Source of the DNA: Hansfordia pulvinata
Lineage: Eukaryota > Ascomycota > Sordariomycetes > Xylariales
NCBI GenBank assembly: GCA_006538405.1
Contig: BJKQ01000005.1
Location: forward strand, 2,046,001 to 2,110,000
Length of the DNA stretch: 64,000 nucleotides
Direction: 5' to 3'
Shown: positions 36,260 through 49,059 of the stretch, one piece after another
How the letters are laid out: the number at the start of each line of letters is the position of its first letter
Numbering within the stretch: the first letter of the stretch is position 1
Position numbers and translations under genes: made by a program
The notes under the pieces: model-generated
What the model was told of the DNA's origin: nothing
What the model saw: the letters and a program-made list of their open reading frames with translations, nothing else
The model's database searches: none

Positions 36260-36670
36260 CGCACCGCCCGAGTGGGGTGGAGGATCGTGAGAACGGGGCG
36301 GCTGCTCTTGGACGTTTTCTGATTCTGATTCTCCGCGCACGTTTGCTTCCGAGACAGGCCCCGTCCGCTACTGGGCCCTTACACGTTGCAGAACCGGACT
36401 GGGAACTGGACTCCATCCCCGCTCACCAAAAGGCCATACGGTGTGAACGAATCGCATGCAGCTCGATAGGCGACGGACCAAGCCGCATGCGAGGACGGGC
36501 ATTCCGCATTGGCGCTCCGACGAACAGGAGGAGCAGAGCGAGGGCAAGGACAGGCGCGCGCGTGTCGGTGGCGTGGCGTTGCTGGCAGCGAATGGCGAGT
36601 TCCCAGGTAGGTAGTCGTGCATCACGGGAGATAAGGCAGAATCGGGGATGGTATTCAGAGATAAAACCTG

Positions 36671-36699
36671 GAAGAGAGAGAGAGAGAGAGAGAGAGAGG
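36671..36699. repeat. AG dinucleotide microsatellite
   Basis: About fourteen AG units followed by further purines; simple sequence. Confidence 0.9.
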
Positions 36700-39357
36700 A
36701 AGAAAGAGAGGGCCGAAAAAAATACGGGGATCACTGATCAAGACCACTCGATGAGGTACCTGTCAATCTTGTCGGCTCAGGTACGGGCTGCAGAGTTGGT
36801 AATCGCGGCATGGTGGTCCAGCCGAGGGCAGCAACGACCGACTTTTTTTGAGTCTCAGGGGATCTGTCATGTTCTCCTGGTGCTGAACGAACAGTCTTGA
36901 CCTAATTCATTCCTACGACTGCCCCAGCGGATCCTCACGCTCGCACCAGCAACTTGGCCCTGAATCGTCTTGTTCGACATGAATAATTGCCTTCGAACAA
37001 ATTCTGGTATTGCCCAGAGACGGCCGCTCCAGCAGGATGGAACGGCCTGCCCGTCCCTGGGCCCCGTATGCGAAACCGTACCTGAGCCCTGAACCCACAA
37101 CCGTCTAAGTGTACCTCTACCTGCACCTTATGTAACCTACCACGCCTCCCATACGAGTAGGTCTGTACGAGAGCGCCCCCAGCGGCCCCCTAACATGATT
37201 GCACACCGCGTGTCTCGTGCCTTGGAACTCGGTGGGGGGAGCGTTGGGCCCCGCCTCGTCGGCAGCCAACCTGGAACGGTTTAGGCACTTGCACCCTGGA
37301 CGCAGAGCGTGGCAGAGTCCCGTCCCACAACCTTACCTCTACCTACTCTACCCGGTACCTACGAGTAGGTACTCCGTAATAAGCTGGGGCGCTCCGTCGG
37401 GCACAAGTTTCTTCGCGTACGAGTACTCGTACCTTCTCCTTCACAATTCGGCAGCCTGCAGAGGGGCACCTCTTCTCCACCTGCTTGTACGAGTACTCGG
37501 CACGAGCACGCCGTTCCTGGTAGCTCCATTGTCCGGACTGGGCCTCGTCGTCCTCCCACCACCTTGCCGTCCCCACTCACGATGGCACGCCCATGGGATT
37601 TCCCGACCTGAGTGCTTGGCTATACCATGCTGACCCCCCTGGCTTCTAACTGCGTGGGCGCCCGTGATGAGCTATTCATGTACGGGTATCCTGGCATCCA
37701 ATCGCGGCTCGCGGGGCCCGGGGACTGCGCGTACGGCTACCTGCCGCACGCCGCCGCCGTCGCTGCCAGAACAAGCCCAAGCACAAGCATCAGCACGAGC
37801 AGGACGTGGAACACCAGCCCACGGTTCACCGTCTCGTTGCCGTCGACCCGCTGACCTCGACCCCTTCCCTGCTTGGTGCCACCTTACGAGTATTACCCAA
37901 GAACCCGGTCGACTTTGACACACGGCTCGAGATCGATCAGCTGCCGACGGCCTCACTCGTCACGTCGCATCGTCGCGCGCCCTCCCATCCCTACTACCTA
38001 CTACATGTAGGTACTACGAGTAGGCACTCGTACCTGTGGCCCATCCCAGTCCCCATCCCCAGCCCGGCTGCTCATCACGTCGTTTGCTCGCGCCCCCTTG
38101 GATGTCGCGCGCGTTTCGATCGGATAGACGGCTGGCCATTGCAAGGTTGTACGAGTAATTACCTCTGACTGCCACCCTGTGCTACCCATTCTCCATCTTG
38201 TATGTGCGTGGTACGAGGATGCTTCAGAGCACTCACATTCTTCCACTCGTCCCCAACTTTTGCCTCGTCATCATCTCTTCATCGCCACGGACGAGGCATC
38301 CCGGCTGTCCCTAACCCCAGGGACTGACCTTGGGCAGCTGCTGAACAAAAAGGAAACTTCCTCCCCGCCTGGCCACTGCTCGCTTCTGATCTGCACACAA
38401 GATTTCGCCTTCAGATCGGGTCTGAGCCTGGACGACACAGCAGACATCCACCCCTCCACCCGCGCAGCGCGGCACACAAATCTGAACACCTCACGCACGC
38501 ACGCACACGCGCGCACGCGCACGACGCAAGACACAGCGCCGTTTCCAGGGCCGTTCCTGTCGCATCCCCGCCCGCCTTGTCTCGTCGCTTGCGCCCTGAT
38601 CAGTCAGTCAGTCAGGTCGTCAAGTCAAGTCAAGTCAATCGGCCAGGTACCAACCGCATCGGATCCGCGTCTAGGTCTATCTAGCACGACGATCACACCT
38701 TGCCGCGCCCTCGCGCGAGCTATTCCCACAATTTCTCTCCTGGTCCACCGTCTTGGTTCCCTCACCGGCACCGCACTGCAATCACAATCATAACAATCAG
38801 AGTTGCCGTCTCCGGGGCCCAGGTCGCAAAACCGCGACAACTCGGCAGCCAGGCTCGTCGGCGAAACTTGTGCCGTGGCAGCTTCCACCGCGTCGAGGCT
38901 CGATTGCCGCAGACCTCCAACGTATAAGCCGGGCGCGCGCGTCTCGGTTTGCACAAAGCAGGCGGGGCCTGCAGGAGAACCAATCCCCGATTACGACCAT
39001 CCAGCCCAATCTCATTAACCCGGGCACCACTTACACAAACACACAAACACACATCCGGCGCTCCCACGCGCACACTTATATCTCACCACCACCCGCAAAC
39101 CGGGGGCCACCTTTCCCGCCCTTGCCCGACAGGCTCTGCACCGCCTGCCTGCTTGCTTACTGTTCACCCCGATTACCTTGGAGCGCGCCGACCTCTGGAC
39201 AGGACCACAAGAGGCGGGGGGAGACTTGGAAGAAAGCAAACGACAAACGCTACAGCAGTGATCCACTGGGCGACAGGAGTGCCCAGAAGGGAGGCGTGGA
39301 CGCACGGGGGAGATCAAGAGAGGGTGACGCCGGGAGGCGTGAGAAAGAGAAGGAAAG

Positions 39358-42300
39358 ATGAGCGCTCTCTACGGGGAGCTCGCGCAGCACGACGTCGACG
39401 ACGAGGCGTCCGAGCTGAGGTCTCTGCCGTCGGCATCCGCGTCCATGTCGCTGTCGCCGGCGCGGTCGGCGTCGCCGATGCCATTTTCGAGGGGGCGCGA
39501 CGCCACCTTCACCCCTCTGTCGTTTCTCAGCAGCGATCTGGAGCAGGCGACGTTCGAGGCCGAGGCGATGAAAAAGGCGGATGGCCCAACATACGACCTG
39601 GACGGCGGCGACACAGTCACGGAAGCAGGACCAGCAGCCGGATCGACAACAAGAACGACGACAACGGCGGCATCGGGAGCAGAATCAGCACCGGCACAAT
39701 CGCCATCAGCGGAGCCAGCACCAGCACCAGCCTCAGCACCAATAGCGCCAACACCAACCTCGACACGGGAGGTCGCGGTGGCACAGGTCACGGGCGGCCG
39801 TGCCCAGACTGGGTATCACCGGGCAGCAGTGGGCGAATACGAGAGAGAACAGGCGACGGGCCACAGGCAGGGCCAGGCCGAGGTCGAGACCGAGGCTAGG
39901 CACGCTCGTATTGGCACTGGGATTGCGGAAGCAGCTGGGGCGGCGGCGCAGGCGCATAGTAACAACGGCCCCCTGTCGGCTCGGCGTCCCAGTAATGGCG
40001 GCGGCCCCAGCGGGGTAGCCACTGTCGATGGTGCCAACAATAGTAGCACCCGCTACCATGCCAGCAGCCCAGAGTCCACTAACGCCGGGCCTGTGGGCAC
40101 TCCAGGGCCCCATACGGGGGATCCGGCGGCCCAGCGTCCTGGAGACTCGTCAGCCGCTGCAGCCCGCCCAACGGCGTTGGGCCTGGAGGACGCAGCCCTG
40201 CACGCAACGACGTCGTCGCGGCGGCCGACTGCACCAGGCTCTCTCGACACGGTCTCTGCTGATGACACAGTCTCTTCTGCACCTGCACCCTCACCCACCC
40301 GAGCACACATCGCCGGCGTCAACAACAATAACAACAGCAGCGGCAGCAGTGCCATCGTCGCTCGCAACCTCCAATCGTTTGCCAGCCCCCCCGCCAGCGC
40401 TGCCAATCCTTCCCGTGCCAGCAGCCAGTCCGACCACCAGCGAAACCCCCTGCCCCAAGCCAGGATTCCTCCGTCCCGTCTCAACCGCAATCACCGGCCA
40501 CCCATCAGCAGCAGCCCGCCCTTGTCCGCCCCAAGCCCCTGATCCGCACTTCGTCCACAAAGGGCGTCAAGCTTCGCCATCCCACCCCCGACCACACCCC
40601 CAGGACGCCCTCGTACGCCTCCAACATTGCCCAGCTCGAGGCCACCGCCGAGCAGCTCTCCCGCACCTCGTCCATCGACAACGCCATCCGGGACCTGCAC
40701 GAGGAGCAGAAGCGCAACGACAGCCGCCGCTCCTCCATCCTCGCTGCGAGCATCGGTTCCTACCCCATCCCCGAGGCCGGCGAACCCGACCCCTTCATCC
40801 CCATCTCCCGTCAGGTCTCGGCCACCAGCTCCATCATCGACACGAACTCGGCCGCGCGTCATGGTGGCTACTCTCCTGCTGCCTTTGTGAAATCGCCTGC
40901 AAACTCGCTCTTGTCCGACCAGAACCCCCTTCGCATCGGCCTGCCTTCTCCCAACAACCCTCTCGTTTGGTCGGAAGTTGAAAGTCCCACCCTGCTTTCC
41001 CGCCACGGCCCTGGCAAGAGTTCCGTCCGCAGCGTTCGCTCTGCCACCAAGCCCAACCTGTCGGACATTGCTGAACTCGAGCCCACGGCTCTGACTGCCG
41101 CCGACATGGACGCCGCGGATCGCTTACTCGGCATGCCGGAGGAAGAAGAGACTCCCAGGATCCCCCAGCTCCACGACGCCGACCGCACTCCCGGTCCAGT
41201 CGCCTCCGAGGGCGTCGACTACTGGGATCAGGCCGTGGATGATGCTCGGAAGCAGCTCGACCACGAGAACCGCTCGCCTACGCCAGCCGGCTCCGTTAGC
41301 ACCTACGACCCGGAGAGTGCATTCGCTGACTTTGACGGAACCCATTGCGCACCCGAATCCGACGACGCGAACAACTACTCGGGCCCTCACGACGCAGGAC
41401 ACGAGGAACCCCAGAACCGCAGTCTCCCGCATCATGCATACCCGCGGGCGCATCCCGCCGCTGCTCCACGGCCTCAATCGTACCTCGACCCCGAAACTGG
41501 CAATCAGATGATGTTCTACCCTGCCCGTGTTCCAGCCATGCTCAGCTTGCCCCAGAAACTATCCAGCAAGCCCAAGGCGAACGCTCGGAACGTAAAGAGA
41601 TCTGAGCTGCTCAGCGACCTGCCTGAAACGAATCGCGAGTCTGGCGCTGCTTGGCTGCCTGAGTACCAAAGCGAAGCATTCAACCCTCTTGGAGACACTC
41701 TCCCCGTGTCTCCCCACCATGTGCCCCATAGTCCTGCAAGGTCACAGCGACCCAGCACCAGCGATGAGCCCGGTCAACCCGAGACAGGAGCCAACGAGGC
41801 GCCTCGTATGTCCGACGAGGCGCGTCAGTCACGCATGTCTCTCCTTGATCCAGGCAACCGTGCATCCAGGCTCCCCAATGTGGACAGCCTGCCGCCCCAG
41901 CTTCGGGCCAGTGCTTTCTTTGACTTGCCATCCGAATCGACCCCCAACCTTGCTCTCAAGGACGGTTCCGCCATGGCCACGCTTGACAGCATTCTAGATG
42001 CATCTGCCGCTGCCCCTGTCTCGGCCTTCACCGACCACAGCATCACTGGCACACCGGGGTCTGAAATCTACAGCGCCGAGAAGAAGCGCAAGTCTCACGT
42101 CAAGCGTGCCAGTGCATCGAACCTGCTTGAGCCCAAGAAGCGGAGTTCCTTCATGCACCTGCGGAAGCCCAGCAAGCTGAGCAAACACTCGGAGTCTGGG
42201 GAAGAAAGGCCTGAGACATCTCGCAGCAGCTCCAGATTGGCGTCCACGCAGGATGGCGTGCATGACGTGCATGACGAGGAACACCAAGGCTTGTCTACCG

Positions 42301-43718
42301 CTGTTGATGGGGAGCACACGCCTGGCGAAGAGGGCGAGGAGCACGAGGGAGGGGAGAATGAGGAAGACGACGAGGACGAAGACGACAGTGTCGAAGAGAT
42401 TGTGACTGGTCCACCAACTACACTCCTTGCCGAGCTCCAGATGCGCAAACAGCAGCAAAAGCTCCGCACCCGTCCTGTGCACCAGGCCTACCCCAATGGG
42501 TTGCACTCGACACTTCTTGAGCTCGACACGGTGGCCGAGTTGGAGCGAAAGACTCGTCAGAACAAGAAGGTCAATCTCGCATGGGAAGCACCCTCGCAAG
42601 ACGCCACTGAGGACTCGGATGACGAAGACACCCCTCTTGGTTTGCTCATGGCCGCTAAAGGCCACGGCAACGACATTTTCACCGCCCTCGCCGAGATGAA
42701 CCGACCCCCAGGCTTAATGGAGAAAAAGGACATCGAGGACAACGAGCCGCTCAGCCGTCGTCGTAATCGTCTACAAGGCAGAGAACATGGCCCTATTCAG
42801 CGCCAGAGCATGCTGTCCCTGGGACGTGGCCTCCATGTCCAAGGAAGTTCCGTCGGGAGTCGGGGCCCAAGCCCGCAGCCTCAGATCCATACGCCTGATG
42901 AGGAAGAGGGCTTCGAGGGAGAGACTCTAGGTGAGCGCAGGCGCCGACTCCAAGCCAAGGAGGAGGCAGAAAACCATCTTGGCATTCCGAGACCCCGCCC
43001 CGTCAGTTCCTCGTTCTCGATTGAACTTTTGAGCCAGCTTGGCGCTGGCAGCAAGGACGAGGCCGACGACGCCCAGGACAATAACAAGCCAAGCACCGCG
43101 CCGGCACCCGAAGACGAGACCCTGGGCCAGCGCCGCCGGCGCCTGCAGGCGGAACGCGAAGCCCGTGAGCGAGAGATGGGAGTCAGTGCCACCCCCATGC
43201 CTGGTGGTGGTTTTGCTGGAGCGACCCGACCTGCCCTGGCACAGCGTCATTCAATGGCAGACATGTTGGGCGCCCGCGGCACCCGAGTCGTGCAGAGTGA
43301 CCCAAGAGCCGACACTGAGCGTATGCGCCAGGCGGAAGGCGCTCGCTACCGCCAAGATCAGGACAACAAACTGGCCGCATTCCGGAATCAGATGCCAACC
43401 AACCTGAGCTCCCCGAACCTGAACCGAGCTGGTGGTTTTGCCGCGGGCCGATTCAACGACGGCACCGGAGGTGGATATGCCCAGTATCGCAACAGCACGG
43501 CCATGGGCACATACCCCAACGCCGGCATGGGCGTGATGAATGGCCACGGGGCCATGCCTGGGTCTTACGCGAACGGCTACCCCTCTGCCCAGCCCGCGGG
43601 CATGCGGAACACCATGTACGGGGCACCGACGGGATATCCTGCGCCAATGCAGGCTACCCCCCAAGGCCCGGCACCTATGAACAGGGTCGAGATGTGGAGG
43701 CAGGGCGTCATGCCCTGA
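39358..43718 (+). CDS. Large uncharacterised disordered fungal protein (about 1,450 residues), one apparent frameshift
   Basis: The reading starts at ATG 39358 (MSALYGELAQHDVDDEASEL) and ends at TGA 43718. Its first part (to about 40440) is in one frame and the rest in another. The total of 4,361 bases is one short of a multiple of three, and a C run in TGCCCCAAGCC (about 40451-40461) is the likely place of a lost base. The rest continues without a stop to the end. The N-terminal 370 residues are Ala/Ser/Thr/Pro-rich low complexity. The central region is Ser-rich (NAIRDLHEEQKR, GSYPIPEAGEPDPFIPISRQ), with an acidic run at 42337-42395. The C-terminal third has SDDEDTPLGLLMAAKGHGND and three related basic helices: PLSRRRNRLQ, ETLGERRRRLQ and ETLGQRRRRLQ. 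The tail is Gly/Tyr/Met/Pro-rich. There is no signal peptide or known catalytic motif, so function is unknown. Confidence 0.78.
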
Positions 43719-46700
43719 TTACAGTTGGCTCTCCTCCTGGATTCCAACCCGTTCTCAACTTCTATGATGTCCTTGTATACACGATTTGGACTGCACGTCC
43801 GTTTGTTTCACCGCTTCACAGGTCTTGTACACAACCGGGCTTGCGCGAGAGGCGGTACCAGTCATTTATTGGATTTTCTTGTTTGGCAGCCTATGTCTTT
43901 GTCAAAGCCCAGCGCACCAATTTCACAGCATCAGCGAGCATTCGGAGTCAGGATAGTCTAGAAGAGGCACACTATACGGCCGACGGATACGAGGTATATA
44001 ATATAATACATAACCTGCGATACTACATCATCCACATTGAGAGCCCAAATGCCAAATGCCTCATGTATTCTCTCCCGAATTCAGGCGCACACGGTGACGG
44101 CTGACGCGCGAGGAAAGGACTCCGAGCCCCCTAACATAATTTCCATGAGAGGCGGAAGGGTGGGTGACCGTTGGAGGCGATACGTCATAAAACTTGGCCT
44201 GGCCAGCCGGACCCAGGATGCCTCTCAGCCTGCCCCCTGCATTCGCAAGGCAAGTGAGCCGGGGCCCTTGTGGCAAGGCGCCACCAAGCCACAGCGGCGA
44301 AGGCCGGACAAAAGCACGGTGAAGTGCAGAATCGCAAGCTGCATATAAGGTATATATCTGAGCGCGAGTACCAATATGCCTCAAGGGTCCTCATGCAGTA
44401 GGGGGGCCTGGAATTGAGGTGCCAACTCGTATGTTCGTTCACGCGAGAGCTGGGAAAGTCCCCGTCGGACGGAGATCGTCGCCCGGCTTCCTGGGATATC
44501 CGGCTCGGCTTTTCCATCCATCTGCTAAGTAGGTTCCTATGGCAGCAGGTACCCTATGTTACTGATTTTTATCACGTCAATTCCGTTTCGCGGACTTCAA
44601 CGACTTTAAGCAAGCAAGCGGCTGCTCCCTGTTGCCAATCGTTCGGCGGGGAGGGGAGACCAAATGTTGGTTTCCCGCTTTCAGTTTAACCTCCGCAGAC
44701 GGGCGCGGGAGACCCGCAAAAGTTTTTTTACTTCTCTTTCTTTTTTTCCCCCCGTACCCCTTCCACCCTTCGTCTCTCCCTCTCACAGAAACGCTCTCTG
44801 CTTGGGCTCTCTCTCTCTCTCGTCGGCCCCCGAAACGGCAAAGGAGGGCCCTCCCATCCCTCCCCTTGTTCCGTGTTGACCCGACGGCTCGGCTTGCCTA
44901 TCTGGACTAGATTGTCTCCGCGCCTTCACGTTTCTGTCTTGTATCTTGTGCCTCCCGGCTGATACTCGTACATGCATGTCCATTGGCTTGGTTTATTAGG
45001 TATTTTGCGGGCGTACTCGTGCGAAACTTGGCCTTCGCGTTTGGGAATATTTCCTTCGAGGAGACTCGACTTCGCTACCGGCATTGTTGGCCCAGGCAAG
45101 GCAAGCGAGCTGAGAAACAAAGAGAGGAAAAATAATTGGAAAAGCAGACAACCTGCACCCCTCCTCCTGACCAAGTAGCGGTCGCAGTAGCGGCAGCGGC
45201 GCAGGCCCCAGTGGCGGGTTGGGAGTACGATTTCTCTTGCCCCCCTCCCGCAGCTGCGGGCTTCTTGCATCCTCGTTCTTCTTTGTTCGTTATCGGTGAG
45301 GGGTATTGGATGGCACGACTGCATGGGTTGCGCCATCTGGGAATGGTTCGCCCGTCCCGTCCTCAGGGCCAACTCGTGTTTGTTCCTCATCATTCATGAC
45401 ACCCGGAGCGAACAAGCAAACGGGCAAACTCAAAGGGGATAGCCGCGGGCGGTGGCGCATCAGCCGAGCTGCGGCGGCGTGCTGAAGCGCTGGAGCTACC
45501 ACTCCCGTCGTAGCCCTGACGAAGCCACAAACCCAGTACGAGTACCTCGAGTGCGCGGCCGGCTACCTAGGGTACGAGTAAAAAGTGGCCAGGGCCCAGA
45601 AGGAAACGTCAGTTGCCGTCGGAGGTACTTCCACTGCACTCAGCAGGTACAGGCAGCACAATGTAGTGGTGCGGGGTGAGAGTGCGGAAAATCACGGCGC
45701 GAAAGTCTGGAGGGGTTACTCGCAGCGCGCACAAAGTGTAGGTACTCGCAGATGTACCTAATCACAGCATGCGCTGCCCGAATGGATGTCTCTGCTCCTG
45801 ACTCGGCGGGAGGCACGAAAAGGCGTTCCTGAGAATCCCGGCGCTAGGGGCCGGCGTCAAGTCAACCCCTCGCAACTTCCATGAGAGTCAGAAGCACCAC
45901 CTCCATGCTTCGCCGGGGGCTTGCTGCCTGTAGCATCCAATGTACCACGCTCCCACTCTACAGGTGCACTCCACCTGAGACAGTCATTGGAACCCGGTTG
46001 CCGTGCGGAGCAAGTGACAACGGCATCTGGAAACGGTGACGGTACGACTCGCTTCGAACCTTTGATAGCTGGAATGGGCCTGGGTGCGGCCGTCCGGGTC
46101 CCGGTGAAAACAGGCTTGGCCCTCAGTCGGCCGCGACCGCGCCGGCTGTCTATTACGTACGAGACGACCGGGCTATTAGATACTTCGAAACGCGCTGTAG
46201 CGGCATGCGATTTTGCTTTCCAGTCATGCACGAGGTAGCCCTGGAGGTACTTGGTTCCTCACTGCAGATACCGCGCAACGGTGCGGTCTTTCGTGGAATT
46301 GTTACCACCCGCTTTGCTGCCAGAATCTCGGGGACGGATCTGTACCGTGACTGCACGCACCGTACATGTAGGTACCGACTAAGCCTCTCAAACGGACGAT
46401 CATCAGCAATTCCAGTTCTTGTCGCTGAGCCCGTTCTTGAAACACTGCATCGCATTTTCACCTACAGCATAGATGTCTTGACCTAACCTGACGTTGGATA
46501 CATCCACTTCCCGCTTACCCGCCTTGCCTTACGGAGCCCCATCTGCTAAACTGCCCCTCTACTCGCCCGCGTCTCTCTCGGCCTGAGCTTGGCCTGACCT
46601 CTTCCTCCCTCTCCTTGCCGGCTTGCCTGCTCGCCTCACCCTCGCTCCCATCCTTTTCCCCACGCCCGCCCGCCCGTCATCGGTGCCCCGCCGCCGCCTC

Positions 46701-47315
46701 CTACGCGCACGCCCACGCCCACGGATGAACGCCTACCTTTGCTGCTGCTCCTCTGCCGCCGCCCGTCTCCTCCCCGGGATCTTCCATTGCCCGTCGGCCC
46801 TGTGAGACTGGCTATCGCCCTTGATCGCGCCCTTCACAGCTGGCTGCGTCCCAGCTATATCCGCCGACAACCTCACTCTGCCTAACCGGCTCTTGGCACC
46901 CAATTCGAGAACCGCGCGGCTGTGTTGGTACTGCTCCCCGTTGCCGATCTACGATTGCGCCTCTTCTGGACCAACCTCTGTACCCTTGCTACAGACCACG
47001 TATTTTCCCATCCGTTCCCTGGCGCAAGCTATCGCCCGGCCACCTTCTGCTTGGAAAGTAAACCGCCAGATCTCCTTAGCACCGAGGAGGCCAAAGAGTG
47101 CGGCCCTGGAAACGCAACGCCGACTCGAATCCGCATCCAACTGAGAAGAGCCCGATCTAAACACGCCACCCCACGCCGAATCTACTTTCCTGCGCAGCTC
47201 GGGATTTGGATTCCAGCCTTCATTCACGGCCGCCAACTTGGGCCTCACATGGTCCGGCCGTACCTCCGCTCAAGATCCCTGTTGTTGATCCCGACTCATC
47301 AGACCATCGGACATC
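43719..47315 (+). other. Spacer and long 5' leader of the PFK2/FBPase2 gene
   Basis: The proximal part is presumably the 3' UTR of the large upstream gene. From about 46480 the sequence becomes C/T-rich without long purine runs and probably forms the promoter and leader of the gene at 47316. TACGAGTA motifs are at about 44962, 45537 and 45570. No other gene is supported. Confidence 0.4.
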
Positions 47316-49059
47316 ATGACGAAACCAACAAGAACCAATGGCCGTGGCGTCAGACCCGAGGAGACCAAGATTTGCGTTGTCATGGTAGGGCTGCCGGCCC
47401 GTGGTAAGAGTTACATTGCGCAGAGAGGTACATATCCCGATTTTTTTTTCTCTTGACGCAAGGCGCACCTCATCACCTTCCACTTCAGTCCGACCCAAGT
47501 AGAAGCCCAGGTGGGCGCAGCGCTCTGCTTGAGCCGGCGCCTCACCCGTACATCAACGGTGCATGCGGCGCGTTGCTGCATGCTCCTCGCCCTGGCTGAC
47601 TTGGGGTCCCTCTGCCCCCTACCCCTTTCATACTTCTGCAACCCCCACGTACTCCTGCGAGGAGATGTCTTGCCCGCGCATAATCTTACAGGGCACGGGC
47701 AGGCACTTGGACACCCATAGATGCTTGATTGCTGACAACATGCCGGTTCGCGCACAGCCCAGAGATATTTACAATGGCTCTCCATCGACGCCAAGACGTT
47801 CAACGTGGGCAATTATCGCCGTAATGAGTCGCCTCACCCCACGGCCGAGTTCTTTGACACAGGAAACGCCGACGGCGAAAAGATGCGACGCGCCGCCGCC
47901 GACGCTGCCATTGCCGACATGCTGGGCTGGTTCCGCCAGGGCGGCGTCATTGGCATCTTTGATGCCACAAACTCAACCAAGGAGCGCCGCAAGTGGGTGC
48001 ACGAGGTCTGCTCCAAGGAAGGAATTGAGGTGCTATTTGTCGAGTCCAAATGCGACGACGAGGCTATGATCATGTCCAACATTCGCGACGTCAAGACGAC
48101 CAGCCCCGACTACAAGGGCCAAGACCCCGAGGAGGCCGCTATCGACTTCCGAAACCGCATCAAAATGTACGAAAAGGTCTACAAGACTATTGATGCCGAC
48201 GGCGACGAGAGTCACCTCACCTACCTCAAGATTCTCGACATTGGCAGTCAAGTGGTGATCAACCGCATCCAGGACTACCTTCAGAGCCGTGTCGTCTACT
48301 ACTTAATGAACCTGCACATCCGTCCTCGCTCTGTCTGGCTGTCCCGCCACGGCGAGTCGCTATACAACCTTGACGGTCGCATCGGAGGCGATGCGGATCT
48401 GTCGCAACGCGGATTCCAATATGCCCAGAAACTCCCCGAGCTGGTCAAGCAGTCCGTTGGTGTGAGTCGAAAACGCTCCAGCCCTCCCTAGTCGATTTTT
48501 GCCGATGGAAATATACTGACGCTGCCATCTATCATAGGATAACCGGCCCCTCACTGTCTGGACCTCGACACTGCAGCGAACGATATCGACTGCGCGTTAT
48601 CTTCCCGAAGACTACAACCAGCTCCAGTGGAAAGCCCTTGACGAGCTGGACGCCGGTACCTGCGATGGCATGACTTACCAGGAAATCAAAGATGTCTACC
48701 CCGAGGACTTCATCGCCCGCGACGAAGACAAGTACAACTACCGATACCGCGGCGGCGAATCGTATCGCGACGTCGTCATCCGCTTAGAGCCCATTATCAT
48801 GGAGCTCGAGCGGTCGGAGGACATCCTTATCGTCACACACCAAGCGGTTCTGCGCTGCATCTACGCCTACTTCATGAAGAAGGACCAGTCTCGGAGTCCC
48901 TGGATGAACGTACCACTACACACCCTCATCAAGTTGACGCCCAGGGCGTACGGTACAGACGAAGAAAGATATTCAGCAGACATCCCTGCCGTCAGCACCT
49001 GGCGCGGCAAGGGCAGCACGGCGAAGCATGAGGACCCAGTGCCTGGAGCTAACATCTGA
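47316..49059 (+). CDS. 6-phosphofructo-2-kinase/fructose-2,6-bisphosphatase
   Basis: Three exons: 47316-47427, 47758-48461 and 48538-49059, total 445 residues. The kinase domain has the P-loop GLPARGKS at residues 25-32, then YLQWLSIDAKTFNVGNYRR and the Walker-B-side segment GIFDATNSTKERR. The phosphatase domain has the histidine-phosphatase motif SRHGES with the phospho-acceptor His at 235, STLQRTISTA, the ELDAGTCDGMTYQEI segment with the acidic catalytic residue, and THQAVLR with the second His at 373. Both catalytic sites look complete, unlike yeast Pfk26, which lacks bisphosphatase activity. The enzyme sets the level of fructose-2,6-bisphosphate, the activator of phosphofructokinase-1 and inhibitor of gluconeogenic FBPase, in the cytosol. 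Intron 1 is 330 bases (phase 1) and separates the P-loop exon from the rest. The call is firm; the net kinase/phosphatase balance is not predictable. Confidence 0.95.

Larger units (their letters stand above)
25857..39357. other. 13.5-kb interval without a recognisable gene
   Basis: Normal-GC DNA between two divergent genes. The ends presumably hold their promoters and leaders: a GGT-rich stretch (25861-25945) upstream of the 858-residue gene, and a CA/C-rich leader with TCAAG units (38610-38640) before 39358. In between are many microsatellites, a 19-base G run (30029-30047), a 17-base G run (34813-34829), and dense TACGAGTA and AGGTACCT motifs. Open frames are short, mutually overlapping and without known domains. 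No RNA gene was recognised. Confidence 0.45.
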
